A stretch of 64,000 bases of DNA from Bacteroidota bacterium. GTDB lineage: Bacteria > Bacteroidota > Bacteroidia > Bacteroidales > Paludibacteraceae. How positions within the stretch are numbered: position 1 is the first letter of the stretch; each line of letters opens with the position of its first letter. Of this stretch, positions 10,081-18,800 are shown one piece after another. The stretch covers positions 186,001-250,000 of the forward strand of contig JAEWAN010000034.1 in the NCBI GenBank assembly GCA_023391625.1, read 5' to 3'. The notes below the pieces were generated by a model. It ran no database searches. It was not told the origin of the DNA and saw nothing but the letters and a program-made list of their open reading frames with translations. The translations under genes were made by a program, and so were the position numbers.

Positions 10081-10122
10081 TAAAAATAAAAGCTCTGATT
10101 CATATCAGAGCTTTTATTTTTA
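10081..10122. terminator. Bidirectional terminator, 19-bp perfect stem
   Basis: The arms 10081-10099 and 10104-10122 are perfectly complementary with a TCAT loop. The core is AGCTCTGAT/ATCAGAGCT, flanked by A-runs and T-runs on both sides, so it can stop asnB transcripts on the plus strand and the lipoprotein gene on the minus strand. The minus gene's stop codon (10120-10122) is inside the right arm. Confidence 0.9.
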
Positions 10123-11199
10123 GTCAGGAATTTTATTGATTAGTTTTACCTTTACTTTGTTGTAGCTAATTTCAGGTTCCCCTTCGGTTTCCTCAGATTG
10201 ATTCTCATCGTCGTTTTTAGCTGTGACATTGATGAAGCGATGAGTCCCGTCTTTCTGAAATACTCCGTTTTTCTCTATTTCTCCAGATAAATTGTAAAAG
10301 GAATATGCCACGTTACTGCTGCTTTTGTTACTTAATAAATGGTAACCGGCTGTAGATTTGCTTTCTTCATTATCATAGTCCGGGGCAGAACCGGTTTCAT
10401 TAGAAAAGTACCAACGTTGGGATTTGAAACAAGTATCAGTTGCATATATTTCAATATATCCTTTATCGCTACTTGTAAGGTCAGCTAATTCGGAAGTAAA
10501 ATCATAAATGATTTTTTGCTCTGTGGATTTGGCATAATTCAGTACCATTTTCATATTTGCTGAGTCCTGGGCATCTTTTTGTATTGTATAACTGATTTCC
10601 TGCGGTATTTTTCCTTTTCCGGAAAATTCGGCTCCCAATATGGTGAATGATTGGATTACGGAATCGGCGATGGCTTGAAATTTAGAATCGATAATCGGTT
10701 CAATGGATGGTGTCAGGATACTCATTTTATAATAGTTGGCATCCGGCTGACCGTCTGATGTGACTTCAAAAGTCAGGGTCAACTCTTTATTCTCTTTTTT
10801 AGGTATATATGAAAACCGGAATGGAGCTGTTTGGATGTTCTCTTTAAATGTAAAATATCCTGTATTGTTTTCTGGGTATGAAAGAAAGTTTTCAAGATTG
10901 TGCCAGATAAATTCTACGGAGTCATTGGCAGAAGAATATACCCGAAGTTCTTTTAGGTTATTGGTAATGCCATATATGTTGGAATGAATAATAATAGTGT
11001 CACCGGTGTCAATATTATCAAGTACATATACTTTATTATTCTTTTTAAGTTGCAATGTGTCGCCCTTTTGATTTTTTATCCCTCCGTCCGGAATAAAAAC
11101 AGACGGTGACGACGTTAATGGCTCGTTTTTATTGCAACAAGTAAATACAAAAGAAAAAAGTACAAGCATTAATACCGGATATGAAAAAACTTGCTTCAC
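10120..11199 (-). CDS. Lipoprotein of unknown function, two-domain paralogue
   Basis: 359 residues with a lipoprotein signal peptide (hydrophobic run, then Cys21-Cys22). I do not recognise the family. Residues ~55-110 (VLDNIDTGDTIIIHSNIYG, then NNLKELRVYSS and VEFIW) align clearly with the neighbouring lipoprotein at 11211-11735 (VLDTITVGDTITFITYISG, NNLVELQIYSS, IKFIW), so the two arose by duplication. This copy has a further ~190-residue C-terminal part with a Ser-rich loop and an acidic ending (NDDENQSEETEGEPE). Its start is 11 bases from the stop of the paralogue, so the two form an operon. The beta-rich pattern fits a periplasmic or outer-membrane-anchored protein; no enzyme motif is visible. 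Confidence 0.75.
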   Translation of the reverse strand: MKQVFSYPVLMLVLFSFVFTCCNKNEPLTSSPSVFIPDGGIKNQKGDTLQLKKNNKVYVLDNIDTGDTIIIHSNIYGITNNLKELRVYSSANDSVEFIWHNLENFLSYPENNTGYFTFKENIQTAPFRFSYIPKKENKELTLTFEVTSDGQPDANYYKMSILTPSIEPIIDSKFQAIADSVIQSFTILGAEFSGKGKIPQEISYTIQKDAQDSANMKMVLNYAKSTEQKIIYDFTSELADLTSSDKGYIEIYATDTCFKSQRWYFSNETGSAPDYDNEESKSTAGYHLLSNKSSSNVAYSFYNLSGEIEKNGVFQKDGTHRFINVTAKNDDENQSEETEGEPEISYNKVKVKLINKIPD

Positions 11200-11210
11200 G
11201 TTGATTGCTT

Positions 11211-11735
11211 TTAATTATTTATTGTCTTTTCTAAAGAGGGTTTGATCGGAGTTTTTAATCTTTCTACAAAAGTATGGGTTTTAGTGGCATTTGACACTGC
11301 TTTAAAAAATATTGTTGCATCATTACTCTCGGCTAAAGCTATATAGTCAAAAATGAAATATAACCCCGAATGTGTGCCGTCCATTTTAAATATTCCTTTT
11401 TCATAGTCCGATGTACTTAAAAAAAGAGAGTTAAGTTTTGCTTTTTCCGGCCAAATGAATTTAATACAGTTGCTATCGGAAGAATATATTTGTAATTCTA
11501 CTAAATTGTTGTGTACGCCGCTTATATAAGTAATAAAGGTTATTGTATCGCCTACCGTGATTGTGTCCAGTACGCTTTGCCCGTTTATGCTGTAAATATT
11601 AAGCGGTTGCTCGGGATCTTTATATACAGTCCCGTAAGGTAGGCTGATGAAAGGAAAATTTTCTATCGGTTCATTATCACATCCGGTCAATACAAAACCG
11701 AACAGAATAAGTAAGGAATAGATCATTTTTTTCAT
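11211..11735 (-). CDS. Short lipoprotein, paralogue of downstream gene
   Basis: 174 residues with a textbook lipobox (FVLTGC, Cys19). The body matches the N-terminal half of the 359-residue lipoprotein immediately downstream: the GDTI core, NNLVELQIYSS, the IKFIWPEKA patch and a later KMDGTHSGLYFIFDYI. It looks like the one-domain form of the pair. It is preceded by a hairpin that separates it from the collagen-like lipoprotein. No known family is recognised. Gene spacing (11 bases to the next gene) argues for co-expression. Confidence 0.75.
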   Translation of the reverse strand: MKKMIYSLLILFGFVLTGCDNEPIENFPFISLPYGTVYKDPEQPLNIYSINGQSVLDTITVGDTITFITYISGVHNNLVELQIYSSDSNCIKFIWPEKAKLNSLFLSTSDYEKGIFKMDGTHSGLYFIFDYIALAESNDATIFFKAVSNATKTHTFVERLKTPIKPSLEKTINN

Positions 11736-11780
11736 AATCAGGATTTTATTTCTGATTGATTAAGATAAAGTGTGTAATAC

Positions 11781-11826
11781 AAACCAATACATAAAAAGAA
11801 ATGAAATCCTTTTTATGTATTGGTTT
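11781..11826 (-). terminator. Hairpin terminator between lipoprotein genes
   Basis: The arms 11781-11798 and 11809-11826 form a perfect 18-bp stem (AAACCAATACATAAAAAG) with a 10-base loop. It lies just downstream of the collagen-like lipoprotein gene on the minus strand and upstream of the short lipoprotein gene. There is no clean U-tract after the stem, so partial read-through is possible. Confidence 0.6.
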
Positions 11827-11850
11827 AATGCGGATTGGTTTAGAATGGTA

Positions 11851-12315
11851 TTACCATACAAATGCCACCCGGAAATTTAAATTTCCCGGTCTGTCTTCCC
11901 TGAAGTCAGAGTTCTTTACATAAAAGCATATGGATTCCACTCCATAGTCATATTCGATGGTTTGAAACCATATATTGCCTTGTGAGTCTTCGTTGTTAAT
12001 GATGTAAGGCAGTGGTTTTTGCAAGGTGTAGTTGTTTTCAGCAACTTCCAGGTAAGCCACTATCACGCCGTCATTATAAATATAATCGTCTATTTCAAAT
12101 TCATCGAAGACATATTGATAGTATAGAAACAGTCCATTGGAATCTGTGATCCTTTCCCAATCGTTAGAGTTGATAGTATAATCCAAAATCAGTTTGCCTA
12201 CGTTACCATCTTCTCCCGGAACTCCCTGAGGTCCTCGTGGCCCTTCTGGTCCCATCGGACCGGTACAGGAAAAAGACAATAGGATAATACTTAAAAAGAG
12301 CAGTACCTTTTTCAT
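11851..12315 (-). CDS. Lipoprotein with collagen-like Gly-X-Y segment
   Basis: 154 residues. The signal peptide ends at Cys17 (LLSFSC), and the mature protein begins at once with Gly-X-Y triplets (TGPMGPEGPRGPQGVPGEDG, residues ~18-37). The remaining ~115 residues form an acidic, aromatic-rich domain that I cannot assign (DEFEIDDYIYNDGVIVAYLE near the middle). Lipoproteins of this kind are common in Bacteroidota. The triplets may form a short trimeric stalk that lifts the globular part from the outer membrane. It sits in the same strand and patch as the two paralogous lipoproteins but is separated from them by a hairpin. Confidence 0.75.
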   Translation of the reverse strand: MKKVLLFLSIILLSFSCTGPMGPEGPRGPQGVPGEDGNVGKLILDYTINSNDWERITDSNGLFLYYQYVFDEFEIDDYIYNDGVIVAYLEVAENNYTLQKPLPYIINNEDSQGNIWFQTIEYDYGVESICFYVKNSDFREDRPGNLNFRVAFVW

Positions 12316-12402
12316 ACGATAATTTATTTGATTTAATTTTAAATTTTTATCTATTGATTTACAGCAAACATCGTGCCTTTGTTTTTGTTCAACAAAGATA
12401 CT

Positions 12403-13581
12403 TTAATTTTCCGTTTTTGAACACTCAATAATTGTTTTGCTATTGTTTGTTAAAGTACAGGCAAATAAATAACACGTACCGCCGTCAGATAGTTTTAATT
12501 TTTTCTTCAATTCTTCTGCTTTTAACGGAAAGTTCCGTACGGCTACATTAGCCTGAATGGTTTGTTCCGCTTGTTTTTTCCACTCCTTACCTGAATAGCC
12601 CCAAGTCCCTTTTACTCTGAATATTCTTCCTGGAAAATCTGGTATTCGGATATCGGATGTGTATAAATGTGTGTGCGGATGCAATTTTGATATGTTAAAC
12701 CGTTGGGCTATCAATTTGAATGCGCCTCCTTTCATAATAGCGGCATTCGGTTCATATAGATATTGTTTTATTTCAGAAGTATAAGTCTGGTCGATATTTT
12801 CATCGCCAATGTGGTAAGAAAAAGCTTGTGTCTCTCCGTTCTTTAAAAAATTGACTGTATGCACTGATATTTGGTTTACTTTTTCTCGTTTTAATACCAG
12901 TAAGGTTTCTTTACATTCATTTTCCACAGCCAGAATATGGATTTCTGCGATAGCCGGAATATCATTTATTGCTGATGATATGTCCAGCATTGGTGATAAT
13001 TTGATAAGGACAAAAGGTGCTTTTCCCAGTAGTTGGTCAGCTAAGGTAACTACATTAGGTTCGCAATCGGAAAGTAAAACCAGTTTTTTCCCGGAATTAT
13101 CTCTTCGTGCAGGATCCAGGTAAATGGAATCGATTGCAGGTATTTCTGCCAAATATTTTTCTGCCGTAGAATTGACAACCTTAATGTGGTTCGCTTTCAG
13201 AACTGCGAAATTGTGTTCGGCCAGTTGGCATAGTTCCGTTTGTCTTTCCACATAAACAGCTTCTTTAAAGTTTTGGGAGATGAAGTAAGTGTCCACTCCC
13301 ATGCCTCCGGTAAGGTCGGCAAAAGAATGGCCCATACACAAAGAAGCTTTGTAATAGGCAGTAGTTTCTGATGATGCTTGTTCTAATGACAAACGTACCG
13401 GATAGAGTATATCTTCATTTTGGTAAAAGAAAGGAACTTTATGCCTTATTTTCTGGCGCCCGGTGATCTGCCGTAAGGCTAAATCCATGTTTATATCAGG
13501 ATAACGTCTGGCTTGTAATGCCAGTTGACGGACGTCATCCTGTAAGTGTTCCGTTATAAATTGTTTGGTGAGCAGATCCAT
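12403..13581 (-). CDS. THUMP-like class I SAM-dependent methyltransferase
   Basis: 392 residues. A SAM-binding motif I is visible as DLTGGMGVDTYF (89-100), followed by an acidic residue in VYVERQ (~109-114) and the motif-IV-like LDPARR (155-160). After the methyltransferase core comes a ~90-residue ferredoxin-like region, and the C-terminus (~320-390) matches the THUMP-like domain of this Bacteroidota family (FPLKAEELKKKLKLSDGG). The best guess is methylation of RNA in the cytoplasm, but the substrate is not known to me. It is a single gene with its own 5' region and faces no obvious operon partner. Identity of the fold is secure; the precise role is not. Confidence 0.8.
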   Translation of the reverse strand: MDLLTKQFITEHLQDDVRQLALQARRYPDINMDLALRQITGRQKIRHKVPFFYQNEDILYPVRLSLEQASSETTAYYKASLCMGHSFADLTGGMGVDTYFISQNFKEAVYVERQTELCQLAEHNFAVLKANHIKVVNSTAEKYLAEIPAIDSIYLDPARRDNSGKKLVLLSDCEPNVVTLADQLLGKAPFVLIKLSPMLDISSAINDIPAIAEIHILAVENECKETLLVLKREKVNQISVHTVNFLKNGETQAFSYHIGDENIDQTYTSEIKQYLYEPNAAIMKGGAFKLIAQRFNISKLHPHTHLYTSDIRIPDFPGRIFRVKGTWGYSGKEWKKQAEQTIQANVAVRNFPLKAEELKKKLKLSDGGTCYLFACTLTNNSKTIIECSKTEN

Positions 13582-13786
13582 GGACTTTTTTCTAATTATA
13601 TGGCAAAAATACGGTAAAAATTATATTTTGCAATTAAAGGGGGACGTTTGAAATACATATTTATAATATTAAATCCTCTCTTATATTAGAGCGTTTGTAG
13701 GAGTTTGGCAGACTTAGTAACATCCTATTATTAATATTCTTATTTTAATAGCTTCGGGATAAGGCCTGGATTTTTGTTAGAAGTGA

Positions 13787-14644
13787 TTATTTTAATTTAT
13801 GCCTGTATTCCAATGGTGTTATTCCCGTGTATTTTTTGAAGAGACGATTGAAATAAGAGATGTTGTCAAAAGAAAGATTATATGCAATGTCTTTTATTGA
13901 ACAGTTTTTTGTAAGTATCATCAGTTGTGATTTTTCTATTTTTTTGCGGTTGATGTATTGGGTTGGGGTCATTTTTATTTCTTTTTTGAAAAGCCTGATG
14001 AAATGATCCTTAGATAAATGGCAGGTATCTGATAACTCCTTTATACTTATGTTCCGGTCTATATTATTACGGATGTAACGAAGCGTATCCTGTATCCGGT
14101 TATCGGTAATTTTATATTTATCAGAAGCGAGGGCCAGAAAACGGGATAATAATTGAAAAAGGATGCCTTTTGTTTCCAGTTGATTATAGATAGGGTTATT
14201 GATGTGAAGATGAATGTTCTGCATTAGTGTGGAAGAGTTATCGTAATCGGAAGGGTCATATTCCTTTAATTCCCTGCCGGGATTTATTTCATATAACCGG
14301 TTAATAAGCAAGACATCCAAATGTTCGGCATTAAGTTCTTCCGGAAAGATAAAGTCTTCAAGTATTCTGTTATTGGATAGCGGATTTTCATATATATGCA
14401 TGTAATAAAGAGCAAAGTGGTTGTTGCATTCGTAACTATGCAGGGTGAAAGGCGGTATCATATACAAATGTCCCGGACTTAGTTCCTGTACGTGCGTGGG
14501 CAAATGCAGCCTGGCTTTGCCCTCTTTGATGAGGTATATTCTGGCAAAAGGGCTGTTTACATTTTTGTAGTTCCAGTCGGCATGGTGTACGGCATAGCCG
14601 ATGTTCAGTAGCATTAAATCAAGAAGTTCTTTCTCTTTTGTCAT
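13787..14644 (-). CDS. AraC-family transcriptional regulator
   Basis: 285 residues. The N-terminal half is a cupin-type sensing domain (for example HLPTHVQELSPGHLYMIPPF). The C-terminal ~100 residues carry two helix-turn-helix motifs: NISIKELSDTCHLSKDHFIR and SIKDIAYNLSFDNISYFNRL, followed by the family signature KKYTGITPLEYR. It is a cytoplasmic DNA-binding activator. It is divergently arranged with the fucosidase gene, 141 bases apart, so that gene is its most likely target. The inducer is probably a sugar or glycan fragment, by inference from the neighbour only. Confidence 0.9.
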   Translation of the reverse strand: MTKEKELLDLMLLNIGYAVHHADWNYKNVNSPFARIYLIKEGKARLHLPTHVQELSPGHLYMIPPFTLHSYECNNHFALYYMHIYENPLSNNRILEDFIFPEELNAEHLDVLLINRLYEINPGRELKEYDPSDYDNSSTLMQNIHLHINNPIYNQLETKGILFQLLSRFLALASDKYKITDNRIQDTLRYIRNNIDRNISIKELSDTCHLSKDHFIRLFKKEIKMTPTQYINRKKIEKSQLMILTKNCSIKDIAYNLSFDNISYFNRLFKKYTGITPLEYRHKLK

Positions 14645-14785
14645 GTTTTGTATTAGGTTTTATCCTCGAAAGTACTAATAAATATCGATATTATACTATT
14701 TTTTGTATGAATTATATTATAATTTCTTATCTGAAAGAACGTAATATTGCAAAAAATATGTCATTTGTTTTTAAACGCTAATATT

Positions 14786-16450
14786 ATGAATACTAAAATC
14801 ATTATTAAAGCCGGAATTATTGCCTTTATTCTTTTCCTATGGGTAGCTTGTGGAAAAAAAACTTCATCCATAGACACCCCTCCTTATATGTACCATATTA
14901 GTGATAATGCTGAGCCTATGAAAGAGGGTAAGTTTGAACCTACATGGGAGTCGTTACAGCAATATGAAGTGCCGGAGTGGTTTTGTGATGCAAAATTCGG
15001 CATGTGGACTCACTGGGGGCCTCAATGTCAGCCGGAAAGGGGCGATTGGTATGCCAGAGGAATGTATGATGAGGGTTCCTGGCAATATAAGGCCCATATA
15101 GAACAGTATGGACATCCTTCCGTATTCGGATTTAAAGATGTAATCAACGTGTGGAAAGCTGAAAAATGGGATCCGGAGAAAATAGTGGAGCTGTATAAAA
15201 AGGCAGGTGCCAGATACTTTGTAGCTATGGCTAATCATCATGACAATATGGACTTATGGGATAGTAAGTATCAGCCTTGGAATTCTGTTAATATGGGACC
15301 TGGCAGGGATATAATTGGGGAATATGAGAAGGCTGCCCGTGCTAACGGTCTTCCTTTTGGAGTTTCCTTTCATGCCGCCCATGCCTGGTTGTTTTATGAG
15401 CCGGCCCAGTCAGCCGATACGTCAGGAGAATTAAAAGGAGTTCCTTATGATGGAAAAGTGACTAAAGAAGATGGCGTCGGTACTTGGTGGGAAGGATATG
15501 ATCCGCAGGATTTGTATGCGCAAAATCATGCAGTCAGTCCGGAAAAGAATATTTCTAAAAACTGGCATTGGACTAATAAAGAGGGTACGGTGTTTCCGGA
15601 CAGTCAATATGTGGAAAACATACATAACCGGATTTTCGACTTGATAAATAAGTACAAACCGGATTTATTGTATTTCGATGATACGGTATTGCCTTTGTAT
15701 CCGATTAGTGACGGTAGTTTAAAAACTGCAGCCCATTTGTATAACTCATCAATGGAGTGGAACGGGGGAGAAAACAAGGCGGTGATAACCGGTAAGGTTC
15801 TGACGGAAGATTATCAGAAAAAGGCAATGGTTTGGGATATTGAAAAAGGAACTCCCAATAGCATTCAGGAGAATCCCTGGCAGGTATGCACATGTATCGG
15901 TAGTTGGCATTATGAGATTGGGGTATATAATGATAACCGTTATAAAAGTGCAGAGTCTGTGATCCGTCAATTAGTAGACGTTGTCAGTAAAAATGGCAAC
16001 TTATTATTGAATATCCCGATGAAAGGTGACGGTTCTTTTGATGAAAAAGCATTGGCTATTGTAGATAACATCGGTAAATGGATGGATATAAACGGAGAAG
16101 GCATATATGCCACCAGACCGTGGAGAGTGTTTGGCGAAGGACCGGACGCTGAAACTGTAATTAATCTGGACGCACAAGGATTCAATGAAGGTCGCATTAA
16201 TAATTTTACGGAAAAAGATGTTCGCTATACCTCTAAAAAAGATATTGTTTATGCTTTTGTGATGGGGTATAATCAAGAACCTTTTACTTTGAAATCGTTC
16301 ACCCGAAAGGATAAAGTAAAATCAGTTACAGCACTGGGAACAACAGAAAAAATAAAATGGAGTTTGAATGAAGAAGGCCTGGAAATACAGCCGTTTGAAA
16401 CTGATTTACTGCCTATTGCTCCTGTATGTTATAAAATAGTGTTGAAATAA
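14786..16450 (+). CDS. Lipoprotein alpha-L-fucosidase, GH29 family
   Basis: 554 residues from the ATG at 14786. An upstream in-frame ATG at 14747 is less likely because 14786 begins a proper lipoprotein signal peptide (MNTKIIIKAG, lipobox WVAC, Cys22). GH29 hallmarks: WFCDAKFGMWTHWGPQCQPE near the start, YFVAMANHHDNMDLWDS for the active-site pocket, and LLYFDDTVLP with Asp298 at the usual nucleophile position. The C-terminal ~100 residues are a small beta domain. The enzyme would release L-fucose from host or plant glycans outside the inner membrane. It stands alone beside a divergent AraC regulator, with no SusC/SusD pair in the window. Substrate linkage cannot be read from the sequence. Confidence 0.88.
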   Translation: MNTKIIIKAGIIAFILFLWVACGKKTSSIDTPPYMYHISDNAEPMKEGKFEPTWESLQQYEVPEWFCDAKFGMWTHWGPQCQPERGDWYARGMYDEGSWQYKAHIEQYGHPSVFGFKDVINVWKAEKWDPEKIVELYKKAGARYFVAMANHHDNMDLWDSKYQPWNSVNMGPGRDIIGEYEKAARANGLPFGVSFHAAHAWLFYEPAQSADTSGELKGVPYDGKVTKEDGVGTWWEGYDPQDLYAQNHAVSPEKNISKNWHWTNKEGTVFPDSQYVENIHNRIFDLINKYKPDLLYFDDTVLPLYPISDGSLKTAAHLYNSSMEWNGGENKAVITGKVLTEDYQKKAMVWDIEKGTPNSIQENPWQVCTCIGSWHYEIGVYNDNRYKSAESVIRQLVDVVSKNGNLLLNIPMKGDGSFDEKALAIVDNIGKWMDINGEGIYATRPWRVFGEGPDAETVINLDAQGFNEGRINNFTEKDVRYTSKKDIVYAFVMGYNQEPFTLKSFTRKDKVKSVTALGTTEKIKWSLNEEGLEIQPFETDLLPIAPVCYKIVLK

Positions 16451-16503
16451 AAAATTAGAGTTGAAAAAATCAAGGTTAATTGCAATATTATTTAAGAAAA
16501 AGA

Positions 16504-16534
16504 CTTGTTGAACAAAATAAAATTCTTAAATTTG
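16504..16534 (+). promoter_or_regulatory. Promoter for rplU-rpmA
   Basis: The -7 box TAAATTTG lies at 16527-16534. A CTTG at 16504-16507, 19 bases upstream, is a three-of-four match to the -33 TTTG. Transcription would start near 16541, giving an ~80-base leader before rplU. Confidence 0.6.
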
Positions 16535-16540
16535 CACCCT

Positions 16541-16621
16541 CGTTTCGAATAAGGTATTATAAAGAAGCAATGCCACAGCGGCAACTCACCTTACCGATAT
16601 AATTTAAAATTGTTTTATTAA
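16541..16621 (+). ncRNA. Candidate structured leader of rplU
   Basis: The leader can fold with an outer helix TAAGGT (16550-16555)/ACCTTA (16588-16593) and an inner helix TGCC (16571-16574)/GGCA (16580-16583) capped by ACAGC. A short AT-rich stretch follows before the ATG. Ribosomal protein leaders of this size often bind their own product, so L21 autoregulation is possible. No known Rfam family was recognised, and short helices can occur by chance. Confidence 0.35.
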
Positions 16622-16936
16622 ATGTACGCAATTGTAGAGATTTTAGGACAACAGTTTAAGGTGGAAGCCGGAAAAAAACTGTATATCCATCGCATGGAAG
16701 AAGCCGAAAGAGGCTCGAAAGTAGAATTTGAAAAAGTTTTGCTTGTTGATAACGAAGGCAATGTAACTGTAGGTGCTCCTGTAGTAGAAGGCGCTAAAGT
16801 TGTTTGCGAAGTAGTATCACACGTAAGAGGTGAAAAAGTTCTTGTATTCCACAAGAAACGTCGTAAAGGACACCGTAAATTAAACGGTCACCGTCAGGAT
16901 TTAACTGAAGTAGTAGTAAAAGAAATTGTAGCTTAA
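16622..16936 (+). CDS. rplU: 50S ribosomal protein L21
   Basis: 104 residues, the normal size. It begins MYAIVEILGQQFKVEAGKKL and contains the L21 signature region VFHKKRRKGHRKLNGHRQ (~76-93). It binds 23S rRNA in the large subunit. It is first in the pair rplU-rpmA, with 20 bases between them, the usual arrangement in bacteria. The start at 16622 is fixed by the conserved N-terminus; no Shine-Dalgarno sequence is evident. Confidence 0.97.
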   Translation: MYAIVEILGQQFKVEAGKKLYIHRMEEAERGSKVEFEKVLLVDNEGNVTVGAPVVEGAKVVCEVVSHVRGEKVLVFHKKRRKGHRKLNGHRQDLTEVVVKEIVA

Positions 16937-16956
16937 CCGAATAAAATTTAGAAAAA

Positions 16957-17220
16957 ATGGCACATAAGAAAGGTGTTGGTAGCTCGAAGAACGGTCGTGA
17001 ATCGGAAAGTAAACGACTAGGAGTAAAGATTTATGGCGGTCAATTTGCAAAAGCAGGTAATATTATCGTTCGCCAGCGTGGTACAGTTCACCATCCGGGT
17101 CAAAACATCGGAATGGGAAAAGACCATACTTTGTTTGCATTAATTGACGGAACTGTAGAATTCAGAAAAAGAAAAGACAATAGGTCTTATGTTTCTGTAA
17201 AACCTACCGAAGCTAACTAA
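16957..17220 (+). CDS. rpmA: 50S ribosomal protein L27
   Basis: 87 residues. It begins MAHKKGVGSSKNGRESESKR and has the core GNIIVRQRGTVHHPG and GMGKDHTLFALIDG typical of L27. It sits near the peptidyl-transferase centre, and its N-terminal tail reaches the P-site tRNA. The lack of an N-terminal extension means no Prp-type protease processing is needed. It is second gene of the rplU operon and is followed by a two-tier hairpin. Confidence 0.97.
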   Translation: MAHKKGVGSSKNGRESESKRLGVKIYGGQFAKAGNIIVRQRGTVHHPGQNIGMGKDHTLFALIDGTVEFRKRKDNRSYVSVKPTEAN

Positions 17221-17246
17221 TAATAAAACGCTTCGTAACAGAATAC

Positions 17247-17296
17247 GAAATCTCCTGTCGTTTTACCAAGGGGTAAAATTGCGGGAGATTTCTTGT
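17247..17296 (+). terminator. Two-tier hairpin after rpmA
   Basis: The outer stem GAAATCTCC (17247-17255)/GGAGATTTC (17284-17292) encloses a second stem TTTTACC (17261-17267)/GGTAAAA (17272-17278). TTGTTT follows. It lies 27 bases after rpmA and ~46 bases before serS, so it probably ends or attenuates the ribosomal transcript. Confidence 0.65.
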
Positions 17297-17337
17297 TTAA
17301 CCGGTTTCTTCTTTTTAATCAATCTTATATAGAAAAT

Positions 17338-18609
17338 ATGCTTACACTGAAATATATAACCGAGAATACAGAAGATGTAATCAATCGTCTGGCTAAAAAA
17401 CATTTTGACGGAACTGCTATTATAGCACAGGTAATTGAATTGGATAATTTGCGTAAAAGCACTCAGGCGCAGGTTGATGCTGCTTCTGCGGAAATGAATA
17501 AGTTATCCAAGGAGATAGGTCTGCTTTTTAAAGAAGGAAAGCAGGAAGAGGCCAATCAGGCCAAAGCTAAAACAGCAGATTTAAAGGAAACTATCAAAAC
17601 CTTGGGAGAACAGCAGAGTGATGTGGAACAGAAATTGCATGAATTGTTGGTTTTGATTCCTAATTTACCTCATGAATCTGTTCCGGAAGGAAAACATGCA
17701 GAAGACAATGTGGTGGAAAAAACAGGCGGGGTAGTTCCTGAATTTAGTTTTGAAGCGCTTCCTCACTGGGAATTGGCAAAAAAATATGATCTGATTGATT
17801 TTGAATTAGGTGTAAAGATAACAGGAGCCGGATTCCCTGTCTATAAGGGAAAAGGAGCTCGTTTGCAAAGGGCTTTAATCAGTTTCTTTTTGGATAATGC
17901 CCGTGAAGCCGGATACCTGGAAATACAACCTCCATACGTGGTGAATGCTGCTTCCGGATACGGTACGGGACAATTGCCTGATAAGGAAGGACAAATGTAT
18001 CATTGCAATGAGGATGATTTGTATCTTATTCCTACGGCAGAAGTTCCGGTAACCAATATATACCGGGATGTTATTCTGAATGAAAATGATTTACCTATAA
18101 AAAACACAGCTTATTCGGCTTGTTTCCGTCGTGAAGCCGGTTCGTACGGTAAAGATGTACGTGGATTGAATCGTTTGCATCAGTTTGATAAGGTAGAGAT
18201 TGTTCGTATAGATACTCCGGAACATTCTTATGAATCACTGAAAGAGATGGTTGATTATGTACAGACCTTGGTTGATAAACTGGAACTTCCTTGGCGTATC
18301 CTGCGTTTGTGCGGGGGAGATATGAGTTTTACTTCTGCTCTGACATTTGACTTTGAAGTTTTCTCTGCAGCTCAACAACGTTGGTTGGAGGTTAGTTCTG
18401 TATCTAATTTTGAAAGCTATCAGGCTAACCGTTTGAAATGCCGTTATAAAGGAAACGACAAGAAAACACAGCTTTGCCATACATTGAATGGTAGTGCGTT
18501 GGCATTGCCTCGTATCGTTGCTGCTTTACTGGAAAATAATCAGACTCCGGAAGGTATTCGTATACCTAAGGCTTTAGTGCCTTATATCGGTTTTGATTTT
18601 ATAGACTAA
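17338..18609 (+). CDS. serS: Seryl-tRNA synthetase
   Basis: 423 residues from the ATG at 17338. An upstream in-frame ATG at 17293 lies inside the rpmA terminator and would add 15 residues that are not part of the family. The N-terminal antiparallel coiled-coil arm (~25-105) is rich in Lys, Glu, Ala and Gln and contacts the long variable arm of tRNA-Ser. The class II catalytic core has motif 2 (ACFRREAGSYGKDVRGLNR) and motif 3 (LNGSALALPRIVAALLENNQ). It charges tRNA-Ser in the cytoplasm; one tRNA-Ser is encoded at 33150. It is followed by a clear terminator. Confidence 0.97.
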   Translation: MLTLKYITENTEDVINRLAKKHFDGTAIIAQVIELDNLRKSTQAQVDAASAEMNKLSKEIGLLFKEGKQEEANQAKAKTADLKETIKTLGEQQSDVEQKLHELLVLIPNLPHESVPEGKHAEDNVVEKTGGVVPEFSFEALPHWELAKKYDLIDFELGVKITGAGFPVYKGKGARLQRALISFFLDNAREAGYLEIQPPYVVNAASGYGTGQLPDKEGQMYHCNEDDLYLIPTAEVPVTNIYRDVILNENDLPIKNTAYSACFRREAGSYGKDVRGLNRLHQFDKVEIVRIDTPEHSYESLKEMVDYVQTLVDKLELPWRILRLCGGDMSFTSALTFDFEVFSAAQQRWLEVSSVSNFESYQANRLKCRYKGNDKKTQLCHTLNGSALALPRIVAALLENNQTPEGIRIPKALVPYIGFDFID

Positions 18610-18629
18610 TTTTATATTAAATATTCAGG

Positions 18630-18670
18630 AAAGTCCGGTGATTGTTTTTTGACCACCGGACTTTTTTATT
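18630..18670 (+). terminator. Terminator after serS
   Basis: The arms AAAGTCCGGTG (18630-18640) and CACCGGACTTT (18654-18664) form a perfect 11-bp GC-rich stem with a 13-base loop, followed by a T-rich tail. This is a canonical intrinsic terminator 21 bases after the stop codon. Confidence 0.9.
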
Positions 18671-18800
18671 GTGCATATTTTTAGTCGGTTTTTCTTCAAT
18701 TGCGTTTATCATCTGCGAGTGGAGATAAACAATTCTATTCCTTTATTTGTTCCCTTAAAATAAAGATTTGATTTTAAAAAACTTAAACAATTAGTGAAAA

